From NCBI GenBank assembly GCA_016256075.1, contig SDVU01000341.1, positions 1 to 14,781 of the forward strand: a stretch of 14,781 bases of DNA, given 5' to 3'. Each line of letters starts with the position of its first letter. Position 1 is the first letter of the stretch. Shown here piece after piece: positions 8,261 to 14,781 of the stretch. The position numbers and the translations under genes were made by a program. This DNA comes from Dictyocoela muelleri. Taxonomy: Eukaryota > Microsporidia. The notes below the pieces were generated by a model. That model worked only from the letters and a program-made list of their open reading frames with translations. It ran no database searches and was not told the DNA's origin.

Positions 8261-8586
8261 TTTTATAAGCGCTGTAATTATTCTTTTAAAAAAACGTAGT
8301 GGTTATTTTAAAAAAATGTTTTGTGAAAATTTTAAATTGATATGGTTATTTTAAAAACCCTGTAAAAATTGAAAAGCGAGTTGAAATACTATATTCAAGA
8401 AATTGCTAATCTTTTTATTCTTAATCTTGATATAATACTATTTTTTTTAAATTAGAGTGTCAACTTAATATTCAATTATATAAAACATTTAACAATATCT
8501 ATAATTTACATTTTTTAAAGTCGTTTCCAACTTTTTCTCTTCAAAAATTTAATCCTTAGTGTTTAAATTATCTGAAAATTAAAAGC

Positions 8587-8664
8587 ATCCGGCCAGCTGT
8601 ATACATTATTATCGCTATATAAATGCCTTGATGAAATACAAGTGCTATAAGTTTTTTATTTGTA
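8587..8664. repeat. Direct repeat, left copy, flanking MULE relic 2
   Basis: CGGCCAGCTGTATACATT starts a 75-bp stretch (8590-8664) that recurs in the same orientation at 10170-10244 with ten differences, about 87% identical. It lies 70 bases before the ATG of the MULE relic. Confidence 0.75.
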
Positions 8665-8734
8665 ACCCTATTATCGCATTTTTCGCAGAATGTGGAAAAT
8701 CCGTAGTTACAGCATAAAAATAAAATAACCTATA

Positions 8735-9960
8735 ATGTCAATGGATCGAATAAATTTAAAAGATAATTTAATAATTAGCAATAGAGGTGGTGAAAAAATT
8801 GCTTGGAATGGATATTTTTATAACAAATCGACAATCTCTAAAGAAGTTATGGTATGGCGATGTAAAAAAAGCTGTAGTTCTATGTTGCATACCGGATAAG
8901 ATATTGGCTTTTTAAAAGCAAATTAATGTAATGTAGTTGAAGAAGTCAAATTTGCTCTTTTATTGTTTAGGAAAAGTCTAAAAATGGTGGAAATTAAGAG
9001 CAACGAATCTGAGAGATATAATATGTAATACATTGAAAACCAATTGTTTTTAAGCAATTTTTGTTTTTTTTATAATTATGCAATAGACACTATAACAAGG
9101 TATAGAAAGAGAAAATCACTTTAGTTTTAAAGAAGGCTATGATATTCCCATGGAGCTGCAAAAAAACTTTTAACGGCAAAGACTTCTTCTATACGATAGT
9201 GGTGTCAAAGAAGCAGACAGAATAGTAATATTGGGTACATAACAAATATTCGCACTTCCGACCAACAATATTTTGCTGAGGGATTGTACATTCAAAACCG
9301 CACCATCAAGATATGAGCAGATTTTTTACTATTTAGTGTTTTATAAGAGGTAAATATCTGCCTCTGCTCTACTGTTTTATGAAAAAAGCATAAAATTTCT
9401 TATAAAAAGTTCTTTGGATATATAATAAAAGATTACGTCCTGGATGGCCCAGATCATTTAATTTTAGATTACCAACTTGCCAGTAATGCTTCATTCAAGA
9501 CCATATTCTCCAAATCTCAGTAGCATGGAGTAAACATTCACTTGGGGCAAATAGTTTAGAGAAAAATTCAAAATTTAGGCTTTTCAAAGTTATATCATAA
9601 AAATAGTGTGTCTGTATTACATATAAAAATGCTATTAGCCCTCTATTTTGTTACGGAAGAAATATTAGAATATAAAACATATAAACTTATTGAATATATA
9701 CATGATAATAATGATAGTGAAGCTAGTCTAGTATTGTCTTGGTTCTCTAAACATAATATTTATAATAGTGGCTTTGATTTACAAATAAGAGGGTTAAATT
9801 TTGGAGTGTATACATGAGGACTCTCATGAATATTTCAAGTAAAACAAATAGTTTAGAAGGATTTAAACGCCATGTTAACTCTATATTGCAAAAAAGCAGC
9901 AATACATAAATAAAATTTAATTTGAATTGGTAAAAAACAATCATTGACTGAAAACCATTT
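8735..9960 (+). pseudogene. MULE-type transposase relic 2 with FLYWCH finger
   Basis: ATG 8735 opens a 54-codon FLYWCH piece (G-Y-F-Y-N at 26-30, W41, C43, C47) that ends at TAA 8897, before the histidine pair. It is alignable with relic 1 (both have N-R/K-G-x-E-K-I and G-Y-F-Y-N). Further on, in changing frames, come G-Y-D-I-P-M-E-L-Q (relic 1 has D-Y-D-I-P-L-E-L-Q), then L-L-Y-D-S-G-V (9192). R-D-C-T-F-K-T-A-P keeps the first Asp (9282-9284) with Gly changed to Cys, then Y-E-Q-I-F. The next block is D-Y-Q-L-A-S-N-A-S with a probable second Asp at 9477. M-L-L-A-L-Y-F-V-T-E-E-I (about 9630) resembles the A-L-A-F-V-P block, and N-S-L-E-G-F (about 9850) the C-terminal region. Many stops and shifts; dead. 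The frame at 9608-9817 lacks an ATG start and is only a piece of it. Confidence 0.82.
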
Positions 9961-10169
9961 ACTCAACTCCCTCTATTTGAAAAATATAACAGAAAAACAA
10001 AATAATATAATAGATGCTGTAAAAATTTTAATAATTATCATCTTCTTGGTTTCTTGAAAGCCATTGCCTATAATTTTAACTGGAAATTAAATTGATTATA
10101 CCCTTTGTTTTTAAATTTATTATTTTTTACATTTCAAATTTTTTTCTGCGGAAAATTCGGAAATCCATT

Positions 10170-10244
10170 CGGCCAGCTGTATACATTTTTATCACTTTAC
10201 AAATGCCTTAACGGGATAAAAGTACTATAAGTTTTTTATTTGTA
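10170..10244. repeat. Direct repeat, right copy, flanking MULE relic 2
   Basis: Same orientation as 8590-8664 and about 87% identical. What follows (10245 onward) does not resemble the FLYWCH coding start, so this is not simply the front end of a second adjacent MULE. Confidence 0.75.
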
Positions 10245-10429
10245 CACATTTCTATTAACTGCTTTTAGGGAGATGTTACACCGTATTAATCACAAAATCT
10301 TCATGAGTTTTTTTGTTTCAATTAATATAGAACAAAATTATATTCATTTGTACCATAATATAATAACTGTAGCCCGCGAAGCGCGCGACATGCGATAAGC
10401 GTCCGGGTTTAAGCCCCAAGCTGCGCTTT

Positions 10430-10610
10430 TTAATATTTTTTTTATTTTTTTTTAATCTATATTTTTTTTTAATTTTTTAAATTTTTAATTTTGTAAATTT
10501 TTAATTTTTAATTTTTTTTAATTTTTAATTTTTTTTAATTTTTAATTTTTAATTTTTATTTTTTTTTTTAATTTTTATTTTTTATTTTAAATTTTTGTAA
10601 AAATTTAGTT
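10430..10610. repeat. T-rich low-complexity block, (A)ATTTTT units
   Basis: About 180 bases made almost only of AATTTTT/AATTTTTTTT words of irregular length, consistent with replication slippage. No GC bases except a single G near 10493 and one near 10596. Confidence 0.85.
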
Positions 10611-10665
10611 TTAAATAAAACAGTGATTGATGTTTTTAGATTAAATTTTTTAAGTGAAGTGTATT

Positions 10666-10698
10666 GTCGACCTTGAAGCTCGCAACATGCGCATCGCT
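10666..10698 (+). repeat. Internal copy of the GC-rich terminal repeat
   Basis: GAAGCTCGCAACATGCG aligns with GAAGCGCGCGACATGCG of the left terminus at 10379. It is preceded by TATTGTCGAC, and a second TATTGTCGA occurs at about 10981. Confidence 0.5.
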
Positions 10699-11142
10699 AC
10701 ACTTTTTTCTGGTAAATTTTTTGAAATTTTAAATCAACATTTTATTAATTATTTAAAGGAAAAGTTTGATAATCATAAATTGAATTATGAAAAAAATATA
10801 AAAAATGATTATATCTATTCTAAGTATAAAAAGTAATTTTCATTTTAATTAAAATATTTATATTGTAAATTTTATTGTTGTAATTAAAATCGGTATTATA
10901 GCTATATTTTTAAAAATATTATGAACCACAGAATTTATTATTTTTTGAAATCAAAAATTTAAACATTTTAGAAAATTTTATATTGTCGATCCTAGGGTCA
11001 AGTATTACGTAGCCATTAGCAAACAATTGTTAGGTTATTAATAAAGCTATTAATTGCATAATTAAATAATTTTAATACTTATTCTCAGTTGTTGATCTGA
11101 CTAATTGATAATAATATTATAACGCTTCGTAATATGGTGTGT

Positions 11143-11221
11143 GGGGTTTCTCGCATAGATATAGGGGTCTCGTATAGATGTAATGCTTCTCGCAAGGATG
11201 TAACGCGTCTCGCATGATAAA
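11143..11221 (+). repeat. Tandem array, four units of about 20 bp, CTCGCA core
   Basis: Consecutive units: 11144-11163, 11164-11184, 11185-11204 and a partial 11205-11221. Each contains TCTCGCA (or TCTCGTA), and three continue with a GATRTA word. It lies 50 bases before the right terminal repeat of the unclassified unit and is CG-rich compared with the surroundings. It could be a subterminal protein-binding array or simple repeat expansion. Confidence 0.65.
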
Positions 11222-11307
11222 TTGAAAAAAAAATCAAAGCATAAAGTTTAATTGAAAGTAAAATAGGTGGTCGCGTTTCGCATGTCGCGCGATTCACGCG
11301 CCACAAA

Positions 11308-11434
11308 AACTATATATCTTTATTAATTTTACTGATTAATGCCATTCATCGATTTATTAAAAAGTGAAAATAAAGGGGTTCGAATCATGATACTTAATTC
11401 GCATCACGAGTGTTAATCACTGAAATATCTGGTT
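11308..11434 (-). repeat. SINE-like repeat, copy E, head plus start of the body
   Basis: On the minus strand from 11434: CCAGATATTTCAGTGATTAA, then CACTC, AAGTATC and GATTCGAACCCC (B-box-like, 11375-11386), then AATAAAT and GGCATTAA. These line up with copy B (CCAGATAAATCAGTAGTTAA, CACTC, GAGTATC, GTTCGGACCC, AATAAAT, GACATTAA). The A-box-like part is ATTTCAGTGATTA. Its flanks do not pair as an acceptor stem, so it is not a working tRNA gene. The body is cut off within about 50 bases of the head. Confidence 0.65.
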
Positions 11435-11865
11435 ACTAACTGTAAATTCAAATCCAGATAATATATTAAGAGTAGTTATAGGCTATTTCAGTTTTACTTA
11501 TAAAAAATTAAAACGATTTTGCAATATATTAATATCATTAGTAAATTAAAAATTGCTATTTTGACTAGTTTTGTAGTGCGTACGAAAAATATATTCTTTA
11601 TTTAAGAACTACTTTATATTTTTTCATGAAAAAATCCTTATTTGTTGTTAAAAAAAATTATCATAATTCAAATAGCAATCACCATTTTTCTTTTTGAATA
11701 AACTTTTTCATTTTTACGAATGTGAAATTTGAAGAAGTAAAATTCTTTAGATTGTTTTTAAAAATTTATGCAACAAGAATAAATAAAGATAAAATCTTTT
11801 TTGTTAAAATAATTTATTTCTTAAAAATCAACATTTCAAAATTTTTGATCAAAATTAAAAAAAAA
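11435..11865. other. Spacer downstream of the membrane-protein gene
   Basis: AT-rich with no coding signal; presumably includes the 3' untranslated region of the minus-strand gene. The only structure seen is a perfect palindrome TTTTTTCATGAAAAAA near 11617-11632. Confidence 0.4.
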
Positions 11866-12444
11866 TCAATAATCTAAATATTTTTCACAATCTAAAAGTC
11901 CGTCATCACCGTTTTCTTCGCAGCAATAATCAAATTCAACATTATAAGGGTATTTTTCCACTATATAAATTTGAACTGGGGGTGAATGACTGTTAAATTT
12001 ATATATAATACGCCGTAAAATACCATTCATTTTGCAGAAATACGGTGTATCTTTGACTAATTCATAAATTGCTTTTAATAAGTTTCTAGATTTTCTCAGG
12101 TAAGGGCAAATTTTTTTATAATTTTCGACAGAATTAGGGATTGAATCGTAAATTTGTTTATTTTTAAACATATAATTGTTAATTTTACGGACGATATTTT
12201 TTGATAAATCAATACACTCATCAATCTCACCAGGGTCATAAAAAGTAGTATAATTTGTCATCGTTGATGCGGTTGCATTAGTTATAGATTTATTATCCGT
12301 CTTTGGGATCACGCTTGGAAAAATTAAAGGCGTTAGATATTTTGTCAATAATATAATCATAAATATCGCGATTATGAAATAAATTGTCCAAACTATACAA
12401 CAAATGGTATTTTTCTTTAATTTTAATTTATATTTTAATTTCAT
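11866..12444 (-). CDS. Single-pass membrane protein of unknown function, 192 residues
   Basis: The only intact frame of gene size in the window. I do not recognise a family. Starting at ATG 12444 it has a strongly basic N-terminus (eight lysines in residues 2-11), then a hydrophobic segment at about 13-46 (core I-V-W-T-I-Y-F-I-I-A-I-F-M-I-I-L-L). This suits a signal anchor with the N-terminus in the cytosol and the rest lumenal or extracellular; an uncleaved anchor seems likelier than a signal peptide. A Ser/Thr/Asn-rich linker (about 49-68) follows, with sequons N-K-S, N-A-T and N-Y-T. The C-terminal domain (69-192) carries six cysteines (77, 113, 137, 174, 175, 186), so disulfides are plausible, and ends in an acidic tail. 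In-frame TTG 12474 would add ten residues, but ATG with a CCC six bases before it is the better start. Probably a fast-evolving, lineage-specific secretory or surface protein. Confidence 0.75.
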   Translation of the reverse strand: MKLKYKLKLKKNTICCIVWTIYFIIAIFMIILLTKYLTPLIFPSVIPKTDNKSITNATASTMTNYTTFYDPGEIDECIDLSKNIVRKINNYMFKNKQIYDSIPNSVENYKKICPYLRKSRNLLKAIYELVKDTPYFCKMNGILRRIIYKFNSHSPPVQIYIVEKYPYNVEFDYCCEENGDDGLLDCEKYLDY

Positions 12445-12449
12445 GGTAT

Positions 12450-12452
12450 GGG
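12450..12452 (-). promoter_or_regulatory. CCC motif upstream of the membrane-protein start
   Basis: On the minus strand TTTCACCCATACC precedes ATG 12444, leaving five bases between CCC and the ATG. This matches the C-run placement at 792 and the start-proximal CCC signals known from microsporidia. A GGAGGG word lies about 45 bases further upstream. It is short enough to be chance. Confidence 0.4.
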
Positions 12453-12474
12453 TGAAATTTTCCTTTTTTTTCAA

Positions 12475-13053
12475 TTTAAATGATCAAATTTCCCTCCTAA
12501 ATAAACTTTTTGAGAATTGAGAATTGTTAATCTCGTTTCATTTCTTTATTGATCTAAATATAATAATAAAATTATTAAAACGTAATAATTTTCATAAAAT
12601 CAAGAATTACACACAAAAATAGAAATATAATAGATTTATTTTTTTGTGATGAATTTATATTGCTAAGATTTTTTTATCAAAAAAAAATTAAAAAAAAATC
12701 AAAAAAATTATCAGAAAAAAATCATAAATAAGAATTTCAAATCACTAAAAATCATTAAAAAATCATAAAATTAAGTATAATTCTACCATTAAAAAGGGTA
12801 AAGGTTTTTACATCGTTCAATCAGAGGCTATGAAATTAGTAAAATATTATCATATAAGAAAAAGACTTTAATTCAATTAAAATGGTAAGGTTCCACCCGA
12901 CTGAATTCCTAGTATTTCGAATTAAAAAAATGTAATTAAACATTAGCATTGTTTACCTATAATTTGGAGAGGTTTCACTAGTCCCAATTACCATTAGCTC
13001 GAAACATATTAGTTCGAATTAAACGAGCTGATTAATTTCAACTAAATTGAAAG
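12475..13053. other. AT-rich spacer with A-run low complexity
   Basis: Upstream side of the membrane-protein gene. 12690-12775 is an irregular A-rich run punctuated by ATCA words. Around 12880-13020 are GGTAAGGTTCCACCC and the inverse-facing GGTTTCACTAGTCCCAATTA, plus two copies of TTCGAATTAA (about 12916 and 13013). They could be the ends of a small degraded MITE, but the pairing is too weak to call. No coding region. Confidence 0.35.
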
Positions 13054-13505
13054 GGCCATATAGTTCAAGGGTTAACATTCTTAATTGTAAAATATAAGTA
13101 TCGAGTTCGAATCACGCTGAAGTCACTTTAATGAATAAATGGGAATGACATTAAGCGGTCAAAAACTATAGAAATATAGTATTAATATACAGTTGTTCCA
13201 GTGTGGTATAGCTGATTAAGACTTGGTTTAATATGACAATGAAAAAGAAAGGATTCTCTTAGCTGTAAGGATATGCGACGACACATCTTGGAAAAATATG
13301 TAGTTGAAGAAAACATGAATAACACTCTAATTACCTGTATACTACTGAGTCATTGATAAAACGAAAATCACGTAACAGCCGGGCCTCTAGGCGTCTTAGA
13401 AAGCGCGCGTTCTTTAAAACTATGACCAAAAATCCAAGTCTAAATTCTATGGTTTGTGTAAACTCTCTGGATTGGCAATTATGGATATTGTCTGGGTGTA
13501 AATAT
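13054..13505 (+). repeat. SINE-like repeat, copy A, full length with tRNA-like head
   Basis: The head (13054-13120) has an A-box-like TAGTTCAAGGG at 13061-13071 and a B-box-like GAGTTCGAATC at 13103-13113. They are 31 bases apart, close to the spacing inside tRNA genes, which are the internal promoter of RNA polymerase III. A body of about 380 bases follows with landmarks GACATTAAGCGGT (13147), TAGTATTAATATACAG, GCTGATTAAGACTTG, ACACATCTTGG, CTAATTACCTGTATAC and tail AATTATGGATATTGTCTGG. Copy B matches it about 85% over 13147-13225. No acceptor stem forms, so it is tRNA-derived, not a tRNA. The frame on the other strand at 13331-13519 is a by-product. Which tRNA it came from is not clear. Confidence 0.65.
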
Positions 13506-13681
13506 AAAAAATATAACATATAATTAAATGTATAATTTTACTTCCTATACTTTACGGAATATTTTTTTTTGTTTTTTACGGTCATTCTAATTATTCGGGG
13601 ATGAAAAGATTCAAACTAGAGTAATTTCAGACCGGTGTGATTTGAAATATAAATGAAGATTCAAGTATCTAGGATTTTAAC

Positions 13682-14125
13682 GGCCAGATAAATCAGTAGT
13701 TAACACTCTTGAATGTAAAATTTGAGTATCGATGTTCGGACCCTGTGACGGTAACTTTAATAAATAAAGAGAAACTGACATTAAGCGGTTAGAAAATATA
13801 GAAATATAGTATTAATATACAGCTATCACAGTGTAGTATAGTTGATTATAAGTTGTTCAAATATGAGAATGAAGCATGGTGCTCTCCTAGGTGTGGAGAT
13901 AAGTGCGGTGATGCATCTCGACAGCAAGTATTGAAAAAAAAGGAAAAGCCACTATTTACCTGTATCCTGTAGAGTCATTTATAAAAAGAAAATCGAGATA
14001 CAGTCAGACTCTAGTTAGCTTAGCAGTGGCGTATTATCGGTACACTCATAACCAAATGTCTAAAAACTACTGTATGAGATAACTTAACGTGTTGACAGCT
14101 ATGTTTGCTGTCAGCATGTAATATA
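13682..14125 (+). repeat. SINE-like repeat, copy B, full length with tRNA-like head
   Basis: Same order of blocks as copy A, shifted by 630 bases: head GGCCAGATAAATCAGTAGTT with B-box-like GTTCGGACCC at 13734-13743, then GACATTAAGCGGT (13777), TAGTATTAATATACAG, GTAGTATAGTTGATTA, GATGCATCTCG, CTATTTACCTGTATCCTG with GAGTCATTTATAAAA, and a tail with TGTCAGCATGTAATATA. About 175 bases separate it from the end of copy A. The snap-back element at 14144 begins almost at its tail. Confidence 0.65.
14093..14113 (+). other. Perfect hairpin in the tail of repeat copy B
   Basis: TGACAGC at 14093-14099 pairs perfectly with GCTGTCA at 14107-14113 around a 7-base loop. Copies A and C lack the left half, so it is a feature of this copy and probably not essential to the family. 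Confidence 0.45.
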
Positions 14126-14143
14126 ATATATATGCTTTTACGA

Positions 14144-14375
14144 CACTTGGTATCTTTTTCGACCCTAATTTATTAAGCATCTATAAAAGCTTATAAAAAA
14201 ATAAGTTTATATTTGATAAGATCATACTTATATACTAGAGGAAAAAATTTATTTAAAATAAATCTATTAAATTTTTTCCTCTAGTATTAAAGTATGATCT
14301 TATCAAATATAAAATTATTTTTTTATAAGCTTTTATAGATGCTTAATAAATTAGGGTCGAAAAAGATACCCAGTG
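14144..14375. mobile_element. Snap-back (foldback) element, 232 bp
   Basis: Two 108-base arms, 14144-14251 and 14268-14375, are inverted complements with only a few mismatches and one small shift, around a 16-base AT loop. Termini are CACTTGGTATC and, inverted, CACTGGGTATC. It has no coding capacity. It belongs to a different family from 1-592: the terminal sequences are unrelated. No clear target duplication; both flanks contain TTTTA. Confidence 0.75.
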
Positions 14376-14460
14376 CTGATTTTACTAAAAAAAAATTTTT
14401 TTCTCCAAACATAATAAATTTATTACTAAAATAATCATCGACAGATTTTTGTTAGATAGA

Positions 14461-14781
14461 ATGCACACTAATGACCAAGGTCAAATAAAAATTATAAATA
14501 GTCACGGAGTAAAAAAAAAACAATTATACAGAGGGTATGAGTATAATTTACGAAGAGCGAACAGAGTTATTAATAACATATATATTTAGAAACAGGATGT
14601 GTAGAGTATTAAAAACAACAAGAGGTGTATTTGTATTCGTTCTAAAACACAATCACGATTCTTTTTTTTAAAAAAAAAACGAAGCTGAATTTATGAGATT
14701 TTTGGGTACTGTTCTATTATGGAGTACCATAAAAAAGGCTATGTGAAAGAGCTTACTAAAAACTGAAAATTACAATCATGT
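14461..14781 (+). pseudogene. MULE-type transposase relic 3, N-terminal FLYWCH part, runs off the window
   Basis: ATG 14461 opens 42 codons (I-I-N-S-H-G-V then Y-R-G-Y-E-Y-N and R-V-I-N-N-I-Y) ending at TAG 14587. The neighbouring frame continues at once with F-R-N-R-M-C-R-V-L-K-T-T and L-K-H-N-H-D-S. Put side by side with relic 1 this is the FLYWCH layout (Y-E-Y-N for F-Y-N, C-R for W-R-C, then the H-N-H), with the tryptophan position altered. After the A-run at 14671 another open piece reads E-A-E-F-M-R-F-L-G-T-V-L-L-W. At least one shift and one stop, so it is broken. Its divergence from relics 1 and 2 suggests a separate MULE subfamily. Confidence 0.65.

Larger units (their letters stand above)
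5858..8391 (-). mobile_element. Outer Tc1/IS630-like transposon, interrupted by a second one
   Basis: The left end (5858 onward: TAGTATTTTAATTCGGGTTT) and the inverted right end (from 8391: TAGTATTTCAACTCGCTTTT) form inverted repeats. They share CAATTTTTA, CAGGGTTTTTAAAA and ATAACC blocks over about 80 bases up to the nested insertion, and similarity seems to resume beyond it. TA lies just outside each end (5856-5857 and 8392-8393), as expected for this superfamily. Removing the nested 1.2-kb element leaves about 1.3 kb, the usual size for a single-gene Tc1 relative. A transposase remnant is readable on the minus strand (7600-8260). Confidence 0.7.
10369..11304. mobile_element. Unclassified 936-bp unit bounded by GC-rich inverted repeats
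   Basis: The first 36 bases (10369-10404, containing GCGCGCGACATGCG) match the inverse of 11269-11304 (CGCGCGACATGCG on the inverted strand) with seven differences. A third, same-direction relative lies inside at 10666-10698. The unit also contains a T-rich low-complexity block and a CTCGCA tandem array. No transposase or other conserved protein is readable. The small frame at 10654-10836 starts with GTG and its first codons are the internal repeat, so I do not call it a gene. The small minus-strand frame across 11085-11306 also begins with GTG inside the repeat. No target duplication was established. Confidence 0.5.

Noticed and set aside
9747-9944. Minus-strand frame of 65 codons
   Set aside because: Antisense to the C-terminal part of MULE relic 2.
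8587-10244. LTR-type element suggested by direct repeats around a transposase relic
   Set aside because: The enclosed protein is a FLYWCH/MULE DNA transposase, the repeats are only 75 bp, and no reverse transcriptase, integrase or priming site is readable.
10385-10432. Possible tRNA T-arm (CCGGGTTTAAGCCCC)
   Set aside because: Only three stem pairs form and there is no A-box or acceptor partner around it; it is part of the GC-rich terminal region.
10430-10610. Centromere- or origin-like AT block
   Set aside because: It is simple (A)ATTTTT slippage sequence in a generally AT-rich genome; nothing specific supports such a role.
10654-10836. 60-codon plus-strand frame with a lysine-rich C-terminus
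   Set aside because: It starts with GTG, not ATG. Its first codons are a copy of the GC-rich terminal repeat, and the rest is A-rich sequence whose lysine/asparagine content is expected from composition.
11085-11306. 73-codon minus-strand frame
   Set aside because: It begins with GTG inside the right inverted repeat and crosses the CTCGCA tandem array; its regularity comes from the repeat.
11370-11434. Possible tRNA gene on the minus strand (B-box-like GATTCGAACCCC)
   Set aside because: No acceptor stem and no convincing anticodon stem could be formed; it aligns with the heads of repeat copies A and B, so it is a repeat.
13331-13519. Minus-strand frame of 62 codons
   Set aside because: Lies entirely within SINE-like repeat copy A; the homologous positions of copies B and C do not keep it open.

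Overview
The window is extremely AT-rich eukaryotic DNA and is almost entirely a graveyard of DNA transposons. The best guess is a microsporidian with a large, transposon-laden genome; Hamiltosporidium is one candidate genus. This is inferred from four things: very low GC, the mix of FLYWCH-type MULE, IS1595/Merlin-like, Tc1/IS630-like and hAT elements, tiny intron-free reading frames, and short C-runs placed just before start codons (792 and 12444), as described for microsporidian genes. No rRNA, intact tRNA, CRISPR array, retroelement or virus-like element was recognised.

Region by region: 1-592 holds two head-to-tail foldback elements of one family, the first cut by the window edge. 792-1411 is a decayed FLYWCH/MULE transposase that stops where a 1035-bp Merlin/IS1595-like element begins (1412-2446, long inverted ends, broken transposase). 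3121-4426 is a transposase-less hAT element with a perfect 8-bp target duplication, and it contains another hAT right end and a piece of a dispersed repeat. 5858-8391 is a Tc1/IS630-like element with a minus-strand transposase remnant; a second Tc1/IS630-like element (5943-7147) has inserted into its left inverted repeat. 8735-9960 is a second MULE relic lying between two 75-bp direct repeats. 10369-11304 is an unidentified unit bounded by GC-rich inverted repeats. 14144-14375 is a snap-back element, and 14461 to the end starts a third FLYWCH/MULE relic.

Two features stand out against this background. One is a dispersed repeat with a tRNA-like head (A-box and B-box motifs), SINE-like in form, with at least five copies or fragments (3245, 4822, 11308 minus, 13054, 13682) plus a tail piece at 5767. 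The other is the only convincing intact host gene, a 192-residue single-pass membrane protein of unknown function on the minus strand (11866-12444).

The genes do not form a pathway. The window is best read as layered transposon insertions around one lineage-specific gene. The order of some insertions can be read directly: Tc1 into Tc1, and probably Merlin into MULE. All identities come from reading motifs by eye; no database search was possible.
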